Part shown: in pieces, positions 9,001 to 16,683 of the stretch
How the letters are laid out: the number at the start of each line of letters is the position of its first letter
Numbering within the stretch: position 1 is the stretch's first letter
Assembly (NCBI GenBank): GCA_021807595.1
Contig: JAKBCS010000047.1
Coordinates: 1-34,912, forward strand
Direction: 5' to 3'
DNA from: Planctomycetota bacterium
Lineage (GTDB): Bacteria; Planctomycetota; Planctomycetia; Gemmatales; Gemmataceae
DNA length: 34,912 nt
Translations under genes and position numbers: made by a program
Notes under the pieces: model-generated
What the model was told of the DNA's origin: nothing
Seen by the model: the letters and a program-made list of their open reading frames with translations, nothing else
The model's database searches: none

Positions 9001-11527
9001 CCCAGAGCCGATCGTGTTCGGTCAAAGCCGAGCCGATGAGTCCGCAAGCGCTCCCCAGCGCGTGGAACGAACGATACCAGACAAAAACGAGGTTTATAAT
9101 CCACCGGCTATGAAACCAACCGTAACCCAACCGTCGAATCCGGCGAGCAACGGCGCAGCGCACGGCAACGGCGTGAATCCTCTGCCCGCACTGCCCGCGC
9201 CCGTCGCCGCCTTGCCGACCGAGGAAGCCGCTCAGGTCATGCTCCGTTTTCAGGACATGATGAGTCGCTTTTTAGACACGCAACGCAGCGTGATGATGTG
9301 CTATCTCCAAGGCGGCTCGCTTGCATCGGGTCTGCCACCGATACCGCCCCTAACCGTTCCTCCGGCCACCAACGGCTACAGTGCCAATGGATATGCGACG
9401 AACGGGCATACGACGAACGGCCACGGTAGCAACGGACACAGCGCGAAGAGCCACACCGTCGCGCCGCTGCCGCCTCCGGTTGCCGTCGCGCCCATCGTAC
9501 CCTCAGCATTGCCTTCGCAGCCTGAGAAAGAGCCGGAGCAAACTCCCGCGATAGTCGCCGCGTCTGCTGCGACAAAAGGTGTTGATTCAATGGCGGATCG
9601 GCTTCTGGAAATCGTGTGCAAACGCACCGGCTATCCGGTAGAAATGCTCGGTCTGGATCTCGATTTGGAAGCCGACCTCGGGATCGACTCGATCAAGCGC
9701 GTCGAGATTTTAGGCATGTTGGCCGACGCAAACGGCGGGCAGAATCTCAATGTGTCCATGGAAAAAATGACGAACATCAAGTCGCTGCGCGGTATCCTCG
9801 ATTGCTTGGCCGCCGCAAACCCTTCTGAGCCGAACGCGACAAAACGCGGAGAGGAAAACTCCGTTCGGGCGACCGCTTTCGGCACGACGACAGCTAGCCC
9901 GAATCGCGGCGGTATTCAAAGGATGCTCGTTGCTCCCACGAATGCGCCGCTTCTCACGAGCGAACCGCCTCTCTTGCCCGGAGGCGCGATCTTGATAACC
10001 GATGACGGCGACGGTGTGGCCTCGGCTTTCGCATCACGACTGCGAAGCCTCGGTCAACGGGTAGCCACGATCGGATCGCAAACGGATGAGGTTGGCTTTC
10101 CTGCGGATTTGACCGATCCAGAACAAGTCGAAGCAGCGCTGGCGCGCATTCGGCGTGAATGCGGATCGATCCACGGTCTCATTCATCTGCTGCCTCTCGC
10201 TCGACCTAACGAGAGCCAAGACTGGTCGCAGCGACTGAAAATAGAAGGCAAATCGCTGTTCCTGCTGGCACGCGGCTTGGCGAACGAGTTGCAAGAAGCG
10301 GCGAAACACGGCAGCGCGATCTTGATGGCTGCCACGGCCCTCGGCGGAACATTCGGCAGCGGCAACGGTGAAGAAGTGGCCGACGATTTCTCTCCCGCTC
10401 ACGGCGGAGTCGCTGGGGCGATCAAGAGCCTCGCTCACGAATGGCCCGACGTTCTCGTTCGCGTCGTCGATTTCCAGCGCCGCGCGGAGGTGCAAGCAAT
10501 GAGCGATGCGCTGTTCGACGAGTTAAGCGATCCCATTGGTCCTATTGAAATCGGCTACCGGGATGGGAGGCGACTGACTCTGCAGTGCGTGCCGAGTCCC
10601 TTGGATACATCGAGAAAGGAGACGGTGCCGCTGGACCGCGATTCGACGGTGCTGTTGACCGGCGGCGCGCGAGGCATTACGGCCGCCGTCGCTCTCGAAT
10701 TGGCGCGGCGCTATCGACCGAATCTGGTATTGATCGGTCGTTCGCCGCTGCCGGAGGATCGTGAAGAATCGGACACGTTCGGCATCTCCCATTCCGCCGA
10801 ATTGAAAGCCGTACTCATCGCTCGGCTGCGCCGCGAGGGCCGACCCGCCTCGCCCGCCACCGTCGAGTCCGCCTATCGACGCCTGATGCGAGACCGCGAG
10901 ATTCGCGGCAATATCGAACGCCTGAAGGAAAGCGGAGCGCGGGTGTCCTATAATGCCGTCGATGTCCGCGACGAAGGCGGTATGAAAGGAGTTCTCGACG
11001 ACATCTATCGCCGTTTCGGAACCATCGACGGCGTGGTCCACGGCGCGGGGGTCATCCAAGATAAACGGATCGTCGACAAGACGCCGGAGTCTTACGACCG
11101 CGTCTTCGGCACGAAGGTCGAAAGCGCGTTGATCTTGAGTCGCCATCTGGACTTAGAAAAGCTGAAGTTTTGCGTTTTCTTCGCCTCGGTGGCCGGTCGT
11201 TTCGGCAATCGCGGCCAGGCCGATTACGCCGCAGCCAACGAGGTACTATCGAAGCTGGCCATCCAACTCGATCGTCGCTGGCCCGCCCGCGTGGTGTCCC
11301 TCGCTTGGGGACCGTGGTCCACCATCGGCATGGTTTCCGAGCTGGAGCAACATTTGGGACAACGCGGATTGCAAATGATCCCTCCCGAAATCGGTCCCTC
11401 GTTTTTCGTCGAAGAACTGTGCTTTGGCCGCAAGGGCGAATGCGAGGTCGTCGTGGCCGGCGATGTGGGGCAGCTCGCCTGTCCGCGTCGAAAGAACGAC
11501 AATCGAGCCGTACAATCCGTGCGTTGA
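6095..11527 (+). CDS. Iterative type I polyketide / lipid synthase, KS-AT-ACP-KR
   Basis: This 1810-residue megasynthase condenses malonyl units and reduces the beta-ketone. The ketosynthase (about 18-480) has an intact triad: C224 in DAACGSS, H359 in EAHGTGT, H399 in GHTKCAAG. The acyltransferase (about 600-890) has GQGSQYP, nucleophile S696 in GHSYGDY, and an AFH motif typical of malonyl-specific domains. A helix containing MMSRFLDTQRSVMMCYLQG and an Asn-Gly-rich linker (about 1093-1120) lead to one ACP (S1199 in GIDSIKR). The ketoreductase (about 1515-1790) has TGGARGIT and Y1711 in GNRGQADYAAANE, plus the inserted helical segment common in PfaA/Hgl/enediyne-type KRs. There is no DH, ER or thioesterase in this chain. 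Those steps may be supplied by downstream genes. The ribosome site (AAGG) is weak. Confidence 0.94.
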   Translation: MNRLQDDLSTGNLRIADHVRECRERPSDVAIVGMACFLPAANDVRTYWENVLNRVDAVTEVPLDRWDWRLYYDADPKKRDKICSKWGGFLADMPFDPLQFGMPPNSLSSIEPVQLFALEAVRRALADAGYAERPFDRERTAVVLGAGGGAAQLAIAYSFRSYLPMLATVPGLKDKVEEILREADKFLPEWTEDSFPGILINVIAGRVANRFNFGGPNYSIDAACGSSLAALHAGVRELEMGTSDTVVVLGADTVQNPYTYMAFSKTHAFSPRGRCSTFDEAADGIVISEGVAAVILKRLDDAQRDGDRIYAVIKGIGASSDGRDKGLTAPRPEGQLRALRRAYSKANISPARVEFVEAHGTGTAVGDRTEVASLTQVLREAEALPRSCVIGSVKSMIGHTKCAAGLAGLVNAALALHHKVLPPLLVEKPNSKAKFEEGPLYLNKEARPWIHGGSEPRVAGVSAFGFGGTNFHAVLEEYIGENRAEPQAALDRWPIELFVWRGASAAALYSAIQPIQIALARGAAPRLADLAFSIWHSSFDANQSSTLAIAATSLNDLRQKLDAALTMLQSGSKHSHDPRGIYFSDRPTRREDERIAFLFPGQGSQYPNMLAQLALVFPEVRAEFDEAETILAGKLDKPLAKFIFPPSAFTPEEEQRAKESLTRTEVAQPAIGAASLGMLRLLTRLGVRADLFAGHSYGDYVALHAAGALSSGDLIRLSHERGRAICDATERMRGAMAAIETDYETAANVLDELDGVMAANRNSPKQTVLSGTEQGIASALECFEKHGIRGQRIPVACAFHSPLVAAAAEPFGRFLRQIDFKIPQYPVYANTTGTLYPHNPAELIEILSRHLASPVCFSDEIEAMYAAGARIFVEVGPQNVLTGLVDQILSDRPHLAVASDVKGRPGLVQFQHLLGRLLVEGVSVQLERLYEGRGLRRLDLDHLERDSAPSPLSPSTWLVNSVRVRPINGPEPIVFGQSRADESASAPQRVERTIPDKNEVYNPPAMKPTVTQPSNPASNGAAHGNGVNPLPALPAPVAALPTEEAAQVMLRFQDMMSRFLDTQRSVMMCYLQGGSLASGLPPIPPLTVPPATNGYSANGYATNGHTTNGHGSNGHSAKSHTVAPLPPPVAVAPIVPSALPSQPEKEPEQTPAIVAASAATKGVDSMADRLLEIVCKRTGYPVEMLGLDLDLEADLGIDSIKRVEILGMLADANGGQNLNVSMEKMTNIKSLRGILDCLAAANPSEPNATKRGEENSVRATAFGTTTASPNRGGIQRMLVAPTNAPLLTSEPPLLPGGAILITDDGDGVASAFASRLRSLGQRVATIGSQTDEVGFPADLTDPEQVEAALARIRRECGSIHGLIHLLPLARPNESQDWSQRLKIEGKSLFLLARGLANELQEAAKHGSAILMAATALGGTFGSGNGEEVADDFSPAHGGVAGAIKSLAHEWPDVLVRVVDFQRRAEVQAMSDALFDELSDPIGPIEIGYRDGRRLTLQCVPSPLDTSRKETVPLDRDSTVLLTGGARGITAAVALELARRYRPNLVLIGRSPLPEDREESDTFGISHSAELKAVLIARLRREGRPASPATVESAYRRLMRDREIRGNIERLKESGARVSYNAVDVRDEGGMKGVLDDIYRRFGTIDGVVHGAGVIQDKRIVDKTPESYDRVFGTKVESALILSRHLDLEKLKFCVFFASVAGRFGNRGQADYAAANEVLSKLAIQLDRRWPARVVSLAWGPWSTIGMVSELEQHLGQRGLQMIPPEIGPSFFVEELCFGRKGECEVVVAGDVGQLACPRRKNDNRAVQSVR

Positions 11528-11543
11528 GACGAAGAGATAGACC

Positions 11544-14500
11544 ATGATCCCCACATACACTCACCCAAGGCAGAGTCAGCTCAACGGATGCCGCGAGGAG
11601 GTTATTCCTTCTTCCGCCGCGCCCGGTTGGGAAACCGAAGCCTTCGTGTTGCGCGGCGACAACCGAGCCGATCTAATACGGCGCGCGCAATCGTTGGCCG
11701 ATTTCCTAGCCGATCATCCCCGTACGGAGTCGAAGGATCTGGCCTTCACGCTCAACTCCGCCCTCGCTCCTTCGGGCAGTCGATTGGCCGTCGTCGCGTC
11801 GTCGAGTGCCGAGCTGCATTCGCGTCTGACGCGCGCCATCGAACGCTTGGCCGTCCCCGGTTGCAAACAAATAAAGGATTCGCGAGGTGTTTATTTCTTC
11901 GACGATCCGCTCTATCCGCGCGGCAAGCTCGCCTTGCTGTTTCCCGGCGAAGGCAGTCAATACCTCAACATGCTGAGCGATTTGCTGCCTCATTTTCCCG
12001 AAGTGCGCGACCATTTCTCGCGATGCGATCGAATCTCCCTCCGAGCGGGGCAACTGGATGAACCCATTAGCCGACGCATCTTCGCTTCCTCTTCGTTGAC
12101 GGATGCCCAGCGCGACGTGGCGGAGAAAGAATTGTGGCGACTCGGCAATGCCGTGTCGAGCATTCTCATCTCCGAATGGGCGCTCTACTTGCTCCTGCGC
12201 GATTTGGGTTTGCCATACGATGTCGTCGGCGGTCACAGTGCCGGCGAGTTTTCCGCGTTGTTGGCTTCTGGGTGCATCGAACCGGACGATTTCTTCATCG
12301 AACAACTGTTCGCTCTCGCCCGCATTTTGCAGGGCCAAGAGGACGACGGCAGCCTCGCCGAGATCGCGCTGTTGGCCGTGGCCGCTGGACGAGGCAGCGT
12401 CGCCGAATTGCTCGGCTCGGACATCGGCGTCGTTGTGGCGATGGACAACTGCCCGCACCAAACGGTCGTGGGCTGTTCCCCTTCCGCAGCCGTGTCGGCC
12501 CAAGAAAGGCTGAAGCAGCGAGGGATCGTCTGCGAACGCTTACCGTTTCGTCGGCCCTATCACACGCCGCACTTCGAGCCGTTTCTCGCCCCAATTGAGG
12601 CGATGTATCGACGTTTGCACATCCGTTCACCGCGCGTGCCGTTGTATTCCTGCACGACCGGACGGCCGTTTCCGAGCGATCCCGAAGAGATTCGCCGACT
12701 CGCCGTCGCTCACTGGGCTGCCCCGGTCGAGTTTATCCGCCTCGCCGAGACGATGTACGCCGATGGCGTGCGCCTCTTCGTCGAGTGCGGCCCGCGCGGC
12801 AATTTGACTTCGTTTCTGCAGGACATCCTGCGCGGTAAACCCTGCGAAGCCGTCGCCGTCAATCTGTCCCAACGTTCGGGACTCACCCAACTCAATCACC
12901 TGGTCGCGTTGTTGTCGGCTCATGATGTACCGTTGCGTCTCAACCATCTTTACGAGCGCCGGGATCCGCGACGCATCGAATGGGAGGCGAGGAATGGGAA
13001 TCGAGAGGTTGACGCCCTCCGCTCGCCGCGCACGGAGATTATGCAGCAATATCTGTCTACGATGGAGCAGTTTGTCGATTTGCAGCGCGAGACGATGGAG
13101 CAATATCTCAAGGGCCAACGAGGTAGCATCCCCGTTCACCGTCCGGTTTGGCCTCTACTCGGCCAAGTGTTGCGCCACGAACCGGGACGCGAACTCGTCT
13201 TGCGCCGGTCGATGGATGTCAATGAAGATCTCTACGCCGGCGATCACACATTGGGCGGGCGCGATGCCAGCAGTATCGACCCAACGCAGCACGGGCTGCC
13301 TTTCATGCCGATGGCGTTCAGTCTGGAGATGATGGCCGAGGCCGCCTCGCTTCTCCTGCCGGGTCGTCTGGTCGTCGGGATGAAGCGCGTTCGACTACAA
13401 CGCTGGATTCCCTTCGACGACGAACCGATCGCCGTGGAACTAACGGCCCGCGTTCGACCCGAATCGCCGAACGAAGTCGCCATAGAGATCCGCGATTTCG
13501 GCAACGCGGTTCGTCCCAGCAATGTCGAGACACCGGCGGTCGTGGGGACGATTATTATGGATACACGCTATCCAGAACCTCCTCCTTACGAGAGCTTCCC
13601 GCTATCGAACGAACGATGCTGCGAACTAACTCCGCATCTGCTTTATTCCGGCGAGAGGCATTTGTTTCACGGTCCCTTGTTCGAGGCACTCGATGCGACG
13701 GATCGCCGGGGAGACGAAGGGATCGAGGGGCATTTGCGGACTTTGCCACTGTCCGGATTGTTCCGCTCGACGCCGCAACCGAACCTTTTGCTCGATCCCC
13801 TACTCATTGACGCATCGACACACCTGTTGGGTTGTTGGCATCTGTCGCAAGCGGATCGCATTGGTCGCACCGTGCTTCCCTACGAACTCGGCAGCGTGAC
13901 ATTGTACGGCCCCCGACCGGAGGTCGGGACGCGCATCAAGTGTCGCGTCCGCATTGAGGACATCTCGGCACGGCGGGTTAGCCATCGCATCGACTTGCTC
14001 GATGCGGACGATTCGCTGTGGTGTCGTCTCGCACCGGCGGAATACTGGCGTTTCTATTGGCCGTTGGAATACGTCGATTTCTTCCGCCACAAAGAGCGAT
14101 TTCTGTTGGCGAAAGATTGGCCGATTGTCCCCGATCCGTCCGTGCGCTGCATGCGCCTCGATCCGCCTTCCGATCTGTGTCAGCCGGTCCATCGCACGGC
14201 TCTGGCGCGGGTAACGCTGACTCGTTCGGAATGGAATCAATTTCGGCTCTTGAAAGGGACCGAACAAGAGTTGACCGATTGGCTGTTCGCGCGAATCGCC
14301 GCGAAGGACGCCGTTCGTGCAATGCGGCAAGAGCGCTGCGGGCAACGTCTCTTCCCAGCCGACATTGAACTAAACGTTCTCGCCGATGGGACGGCGACGG
14401 CTCGCCATCTCGGTGGAGGCTCGGTTGAAGAAATGCCACGCGTGGCCTTGGCCGCCATTCCAGGAACGTGCGCGGCGGCGGCGGCTTACGGGCGAGACGT

Positions 14501-14558
14501 CCGCCTCACCCTGACGAGGCGCGAAGGCGAACCCGAAGCGTTCGTCATTTGTAGATAA
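11544..14558 (+). CDS. PKS partner protein: AT-dehydratase with PPTase-like C-terminus
   Basis: This 1004-residue protein starts 16 bp after the synthase. The acyltransferase (about 130-430) has FPGEGSQYLNML, S232 in GGHSAGEF, and PYHTPHF instead of the AFH motif of the first AT, so its substrate may differ. A helix with FVDLQRETMEQYLKG follows. The double-hotdog dehydratase (about 560-830) has H568 in DHTLGGRD, a GLPFMP segment, and a candidate Asp in LLIDASTHLLG. The C-terminus (about 880-1004) resembles a phosphopantetheinyl transferase: RIAAKDAVR (K921), then FPADIEL. However, the usual Ser-His segment reads RVALAAIPGTCAAAAA, so it may be inactive. Similar AT-DH-PPTase-like chains occur with Hgl- and enediyne-type synthases. 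Confidence 0.85.
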   Translation: MIPTYTHPRQSQLNGCREEVIPSSAAPGWETEAFVLRGDNRADLIRRAQSLADFLADHPRTESKDLAFTLNSALAPSGSRLAVVASSSAELHSRLTRAIERLAVPGCKQIKDSRGVYFFDDPLYPRGKLALLFPGEGSQYLNMLSDLLPHFPEVRDHFSRCDRISLRAGQLDEPISRRIFASSSLTDAQRDVAEKELWRLGNAVSSILISEWALYLLLRDLGLPYDVVGGHSAGEFSALLASGCIEPDDFFIEQLFALARILQGQEDDGSLAEIALLAVAAGRGSVAELLGSDIGVVVAMDNCPHQTVVGCSPSAAVSAQERLKQRGIVCERLPFRRPYHTPHFEPFLAPIEAMYRRLHIRSPRVPLYSCTTGRPFPSDPEEIRRLAVAHWAAPVEFIRLAETMYADGVRLFVECGPRGNLTSFLQDILRGKPCEAVAVNLSQRSGLTQLNHLVALLSAHDVPLRLNHLYERRDPRRIEWEARNGNREVDALRSPRTEIMQQYLSTMEQFVDLQRETMEQYLKGQRGSIPVHRPVWPLLGQVLRHEPGRELVLRRSMDVNEDLYAGDHTLGGRDASSIDPTQHGLPFMPMAFSLEMMAEAASLLLPGRLVVGMKRVRLQRWIPFDDEPIAVELTARVRPESPNEVAIEIRDFGNAVRPSNVETPAVVGTIIMDTRYPEPPPYESFPLSNERCCELTPHLLYSGERHLFHGPLFEALDATDRRGDEGIEGHLRTLPLSGLFRSTPQPNLLLDPLLIDASTHLLGCWHLSQADRIGRTVLPYELGSVTLYGPRPEVGTRIKCRVRIEDISARRVSHRIDLLDADDSLWCRLAPAEYWRFYWPLEYVDFFRHKERFLLAKDWPIVPDPSVRCMRLDPPSDLCQPVHRTALARVTLTRSEWNQFRLLKGTEQELTDWLFARIAAKDAVRAMRQERCGQRLFPADIELNVLADGTATARHLGGGSVEEMPRVALAAIPGTCAAAAAYGRDVRLTLTRREGEPEAFVICR

Positions 14559-14570
14559 GGGAGACCGAGA

Positions 14571-14846
14571 ATGACTCAAGATCAGATTATGACCGACGTG
14601 GCGAGCGTGCTGCGGGATTTTAACGGGCGCGAATATCACGACGCCATTGGTCCAGACACGCTTTTTTTCGGCGACCTCGGCCTCGCCTCCATCGACGCCG
14701 TGGTCTTGGGAGAAACGCTTGAAGAACGCTATGGCCGCAAACTGCCGTTTCACCTGTTCATGGCCGACCTCGGACGTCGCGCCCAACGCGATCTGCCACT
14801 GGGGGAACTGGTCGGATTCTTGCATCGACATTTGAATAATGCTTAG
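14571..14846 (+). CDS. Free-standing acyl carrier protein
   Basis: This 91-residue ACP begins 12 bp after the AT-DH gene with a GGGAG ribosome site. The phosphopantetheine attachment serine is S40 in DLGLASIDAVVLGE, the equivalent of the DSL motif. The remaining pattern (helix I before it, an amphipathic helix II after it, hydrophobic C-terminus) fits a PP-binding domain. It is distinct from the ACP inside the synthase and may carry the starter unit, the second AT's product, or the finished chain to the hydrolase. It is not the primary fatty-acid AcpP type, whose motif is GADSLD. Confidence 0.88.
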   Translation: MTQDQIMTDVASVLRDFNGREYHDAIGPDTLFFGDLGLASIDAVVLGETLEERYGRKLPFHLFMADLGRRAQRDLPLGELVGFLHRHLNNA

Positions 14847-14864
14847 AGGCGATCCGAGAAGCAC

Positions 14865-14959
14865 CTCTCCCCTGTACTCAAGGGGAAAGGTGTTGGGCGA
14901 GGGGTGAGTTTTCCGAAATTTTTTGCCCCTACCCCTTTTCCCCCGAGTACAGGGGAGAG
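14865..14959. repeat. Palindromic REP/MITE-like element, copy 1
   Basis: A perfect 15-bp terminal inverted repeat, CTCTCCCCTGTACTC (14865-14879) and GAGTACAGGGGAGAG (14945-14959), bounds a 95-bp element. Its interior is also imperfectly self-complementary, with G-rich left and C-rich right halves around an AT-rich centre, so the whole element could fold into a long hairpin. A second copy with the same ends is at 21144-21266. It sits inside the polyketide operon between the ACP and hydrolase genes, where a hairpin could tune downstream expression. No transposase is encoded. Confidence 0.8.
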
Positions 14960-15021
14960 TGGAACTTCTGAGACAGTTTCTTAGTCATCGAAAAACCGGG
15001 TAAGAGTTCGGGGGAGGAATC

Positions 15022-15888
15022 ATGCCGCGCGTCGCCATCGATGGGATGAGGTTTTACTACCAGCAAACTGGAAGCGGCCCGGATGTCGTGCTGCTGCACG
15101 GCGTGAGCGGGAACATGGCAATCTGGCAGCTCATCAATTTGATGCCCGCCCTCGCCGTCGATTTTCGCGTCACGGCTTTCGATTTTCGCGGCCACGGCTA
15201 CAGCGATACGCCACCGGCGGGCTACACCTCCGCCGACATGGCCGGCGATCTCGTGAAGATTCAACGAGCGCTGGGACTGGGACCGATGTATGTCCTCGGG
15301 CATAGCTTCGGCGGCGTCGTCGCCCACCATGCTGCCGCGTTGTATCCCCAAGCCATTGCCGGATTGATCTTATCCGATCCGTATTATCCGGGACTGCGCC
15401 GCCTCGAAACGACCGTAGGCACCTGGACCGGCTGGCTGGAGTACAAGGAACAAGCCAATCGCGCCGGTCTGGAAGTGACCGAAGAAAACTGGTTCGATGT
15501 GGGCCAACTTTTCAAACAGACGGCCGACTTGACGCCGGATCGGTACGAGATGTTCCGCAAGGAATTGGGATTGGCCGCGATGGATAGGCTGAAGCGTTTG
15601 GCCGCGACGACCTGTGGCGACGACGTGAAAGCGGTCGCCGGCTTGACCGAAGAGCGCATTCTTTCGGTGCGACAGCCTGCGGTCGCTCTGTACGGAGAAC
15701 AGTCGCCTTTTTTGGCGACGTGCGACTATCTCGCGGAGAATTTGGCGAACTGTCGCCGAGTCCTCGTGCCCAACGCTAAGCACCGCGCTCACGAAGAGAA
15801 CCCCGCGGTCTACGTCTCCCTGGTTTGTGTGATTCTGCGCGAAATGGCGGGGATCCCGCAATCGAGAAGCGTGGAGGGTGCGGCATGA
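15022..15888 (+). CDS. Alpha/beta hydrolase, candidate chain-release thioesterase
   Basis: This 288-residue alpha/beta hydrolase has the oxyanion-hole motif HGVSG (about residues 29-33), nucleophile S95 in GHSFGG, and a C-terminal HRAHEENP segment with the candidate catalytic H254 (H257 as alternative). The acid residue is probably the Asp or Glu after the core strand near LYGEQS. A strong GGGGAGGA site precedes the ATG. The gene follows the palindromic repeat and overlaps the next gene by 4 bp (ATGA). The megasynthase has no thioesterase domain, so release of the finished chain is the most economical role. It could equally be a lipase- or esterase-like tailoring enzyme. Confidence 0.85.
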   Translation: MPRVAIDGMRFYYQQTGSGPDVVLLHGVSGNMAIWQLINLMPALAVDFRVTAFDFRGHGYSDTPPAGYTSADMAGDLVKIQRALGLGPMYVLGHSFGGVVAHHAAALYPQAIAGLILSDPYYPGLRRLETTVGTWTGWLEYKEQANRAGLEVTEENWFDVGQLFKQTADLTPDRYEMFRKELGLAAMDRLKRLAATTCGDDVKAVAGLTEERILSVRQPAVALYGEQSPFLATCDYLAENLANCRRVLVPNAKHRAHEENPAVYVSLVCVILREMAGIPQSRSVEGAA

Positions 15889-16670
15889 CGCTGCGCGACA
15901 AAATCGCCGTGGTGACGGGCGCGGCCAGTGGCATGGGCCGCGCTCTGTGCCGCGAACTGGCGAACGAAGGCGTTCGCCTCGGACTCCTCGACCGCGACTC
16001 CGACGGGCTGGCATCGTTGGAAACAGAATTGCTACAAAAGGGAGTGCTTTATAGTATCGCGGTCGTCGACGCGACAGATCGCTCCGGGGTGAGAGAAGCG
16101 ATGCAGAAAGTCGCAGCCGCCCTGGGTCCGATCGAACTATTGGTTGCCTGTGCCGGCATCACGGGGACGACCCTGGTGGACGACCTCGCCGTCGAGAGGA
16201 CGGAAGCGATTTTGCGAGTTAATTTTCTCGGAGTGGTATACGCCTTGGAGGCGCTGTTGCCGGATATGATCGCTCGCGGAAGGGGACATATTGTCGCTCT
16301 GTCGAGTTTAGCGGGTTGTCGGGGCATGCCGTTCTCGGCAGCCTACAGCGCCAGCAAGGCTGCCCTGATGGCGTATCTGGAGAGCCTCCGTCCGCCGTTG
16401 CGGCGACGCGGCATCGCCGTCACCACGGTTCTACCGGGTTTCGTGCGCACGCCATTGATGGCCAACGCTCCGGTGCAGCCGCCGATGAAAATGATGGAGC
16501 CGGAAGCGGCGGCGCGGCACATCCTACGCGCGATCCGTCGGCGCAGCCGCGTGTATGCGTTTCCGTGGAGTACGAGTTGGCTGTTGCGCGTACTGGGATT
16601 GTTGCCTCCGGGATTGTACGATTGGTGCATGGCGCGCGGAGCGGCGCACATAACCAATGTCTCCTATTGA
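15885..16670 (+). CDS. Short-chain dehydrogenase/reductase
   Basis: This classical SDR of 261 residues has the cofactor loop TGAASGMG (about 11-18), NAG-equivalent CAG, catalytic Ser in ALSSLAG and the YxxxK pair Y154/K158 in AYSASKAAL. The start is the ATG of an ATGA overlap with the hydrolase, with GGAGGG upstream, so translation is probably coupled. An ORF start 60 bp earlier lies inside the hydrolase. The C-terminal part (FPWSTSWLLRVLGLLPPGLY) is hydrophobic, as in membrane-associated SDRs that act on acyl chains. A ketoacyl- or aldehyde-reducing tailoring role fits. HetN, the SDR next to heterocyst-glycolipid genes, is a possible functional analogue (inference). Confidence 0.9.
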   Translation: MTLRDKIAVVTGAASGMGRALCRELANEGVRLGLLDRDSDGLASLETELLQKGVLYSIAVVDATDRSGVREAMQKVAAALGPIELLVACAGITGTTLVDDLAVERTEAILRVNFLGVVYALEALLPDMIARGRGHIVALSSLAGCRGMPFSAAYSASKAALMAYLESLRPPLRRRGIAVTTVLPGFVRTPLMANAPVQPPMKMMEPEAAARHILRAIRRRSRVYAFPWSTSWLLRVLGLLPPGLYDWCMARGAAHITNVSY

Positions 16671-16683
16671 GGGGAATAAGAAG

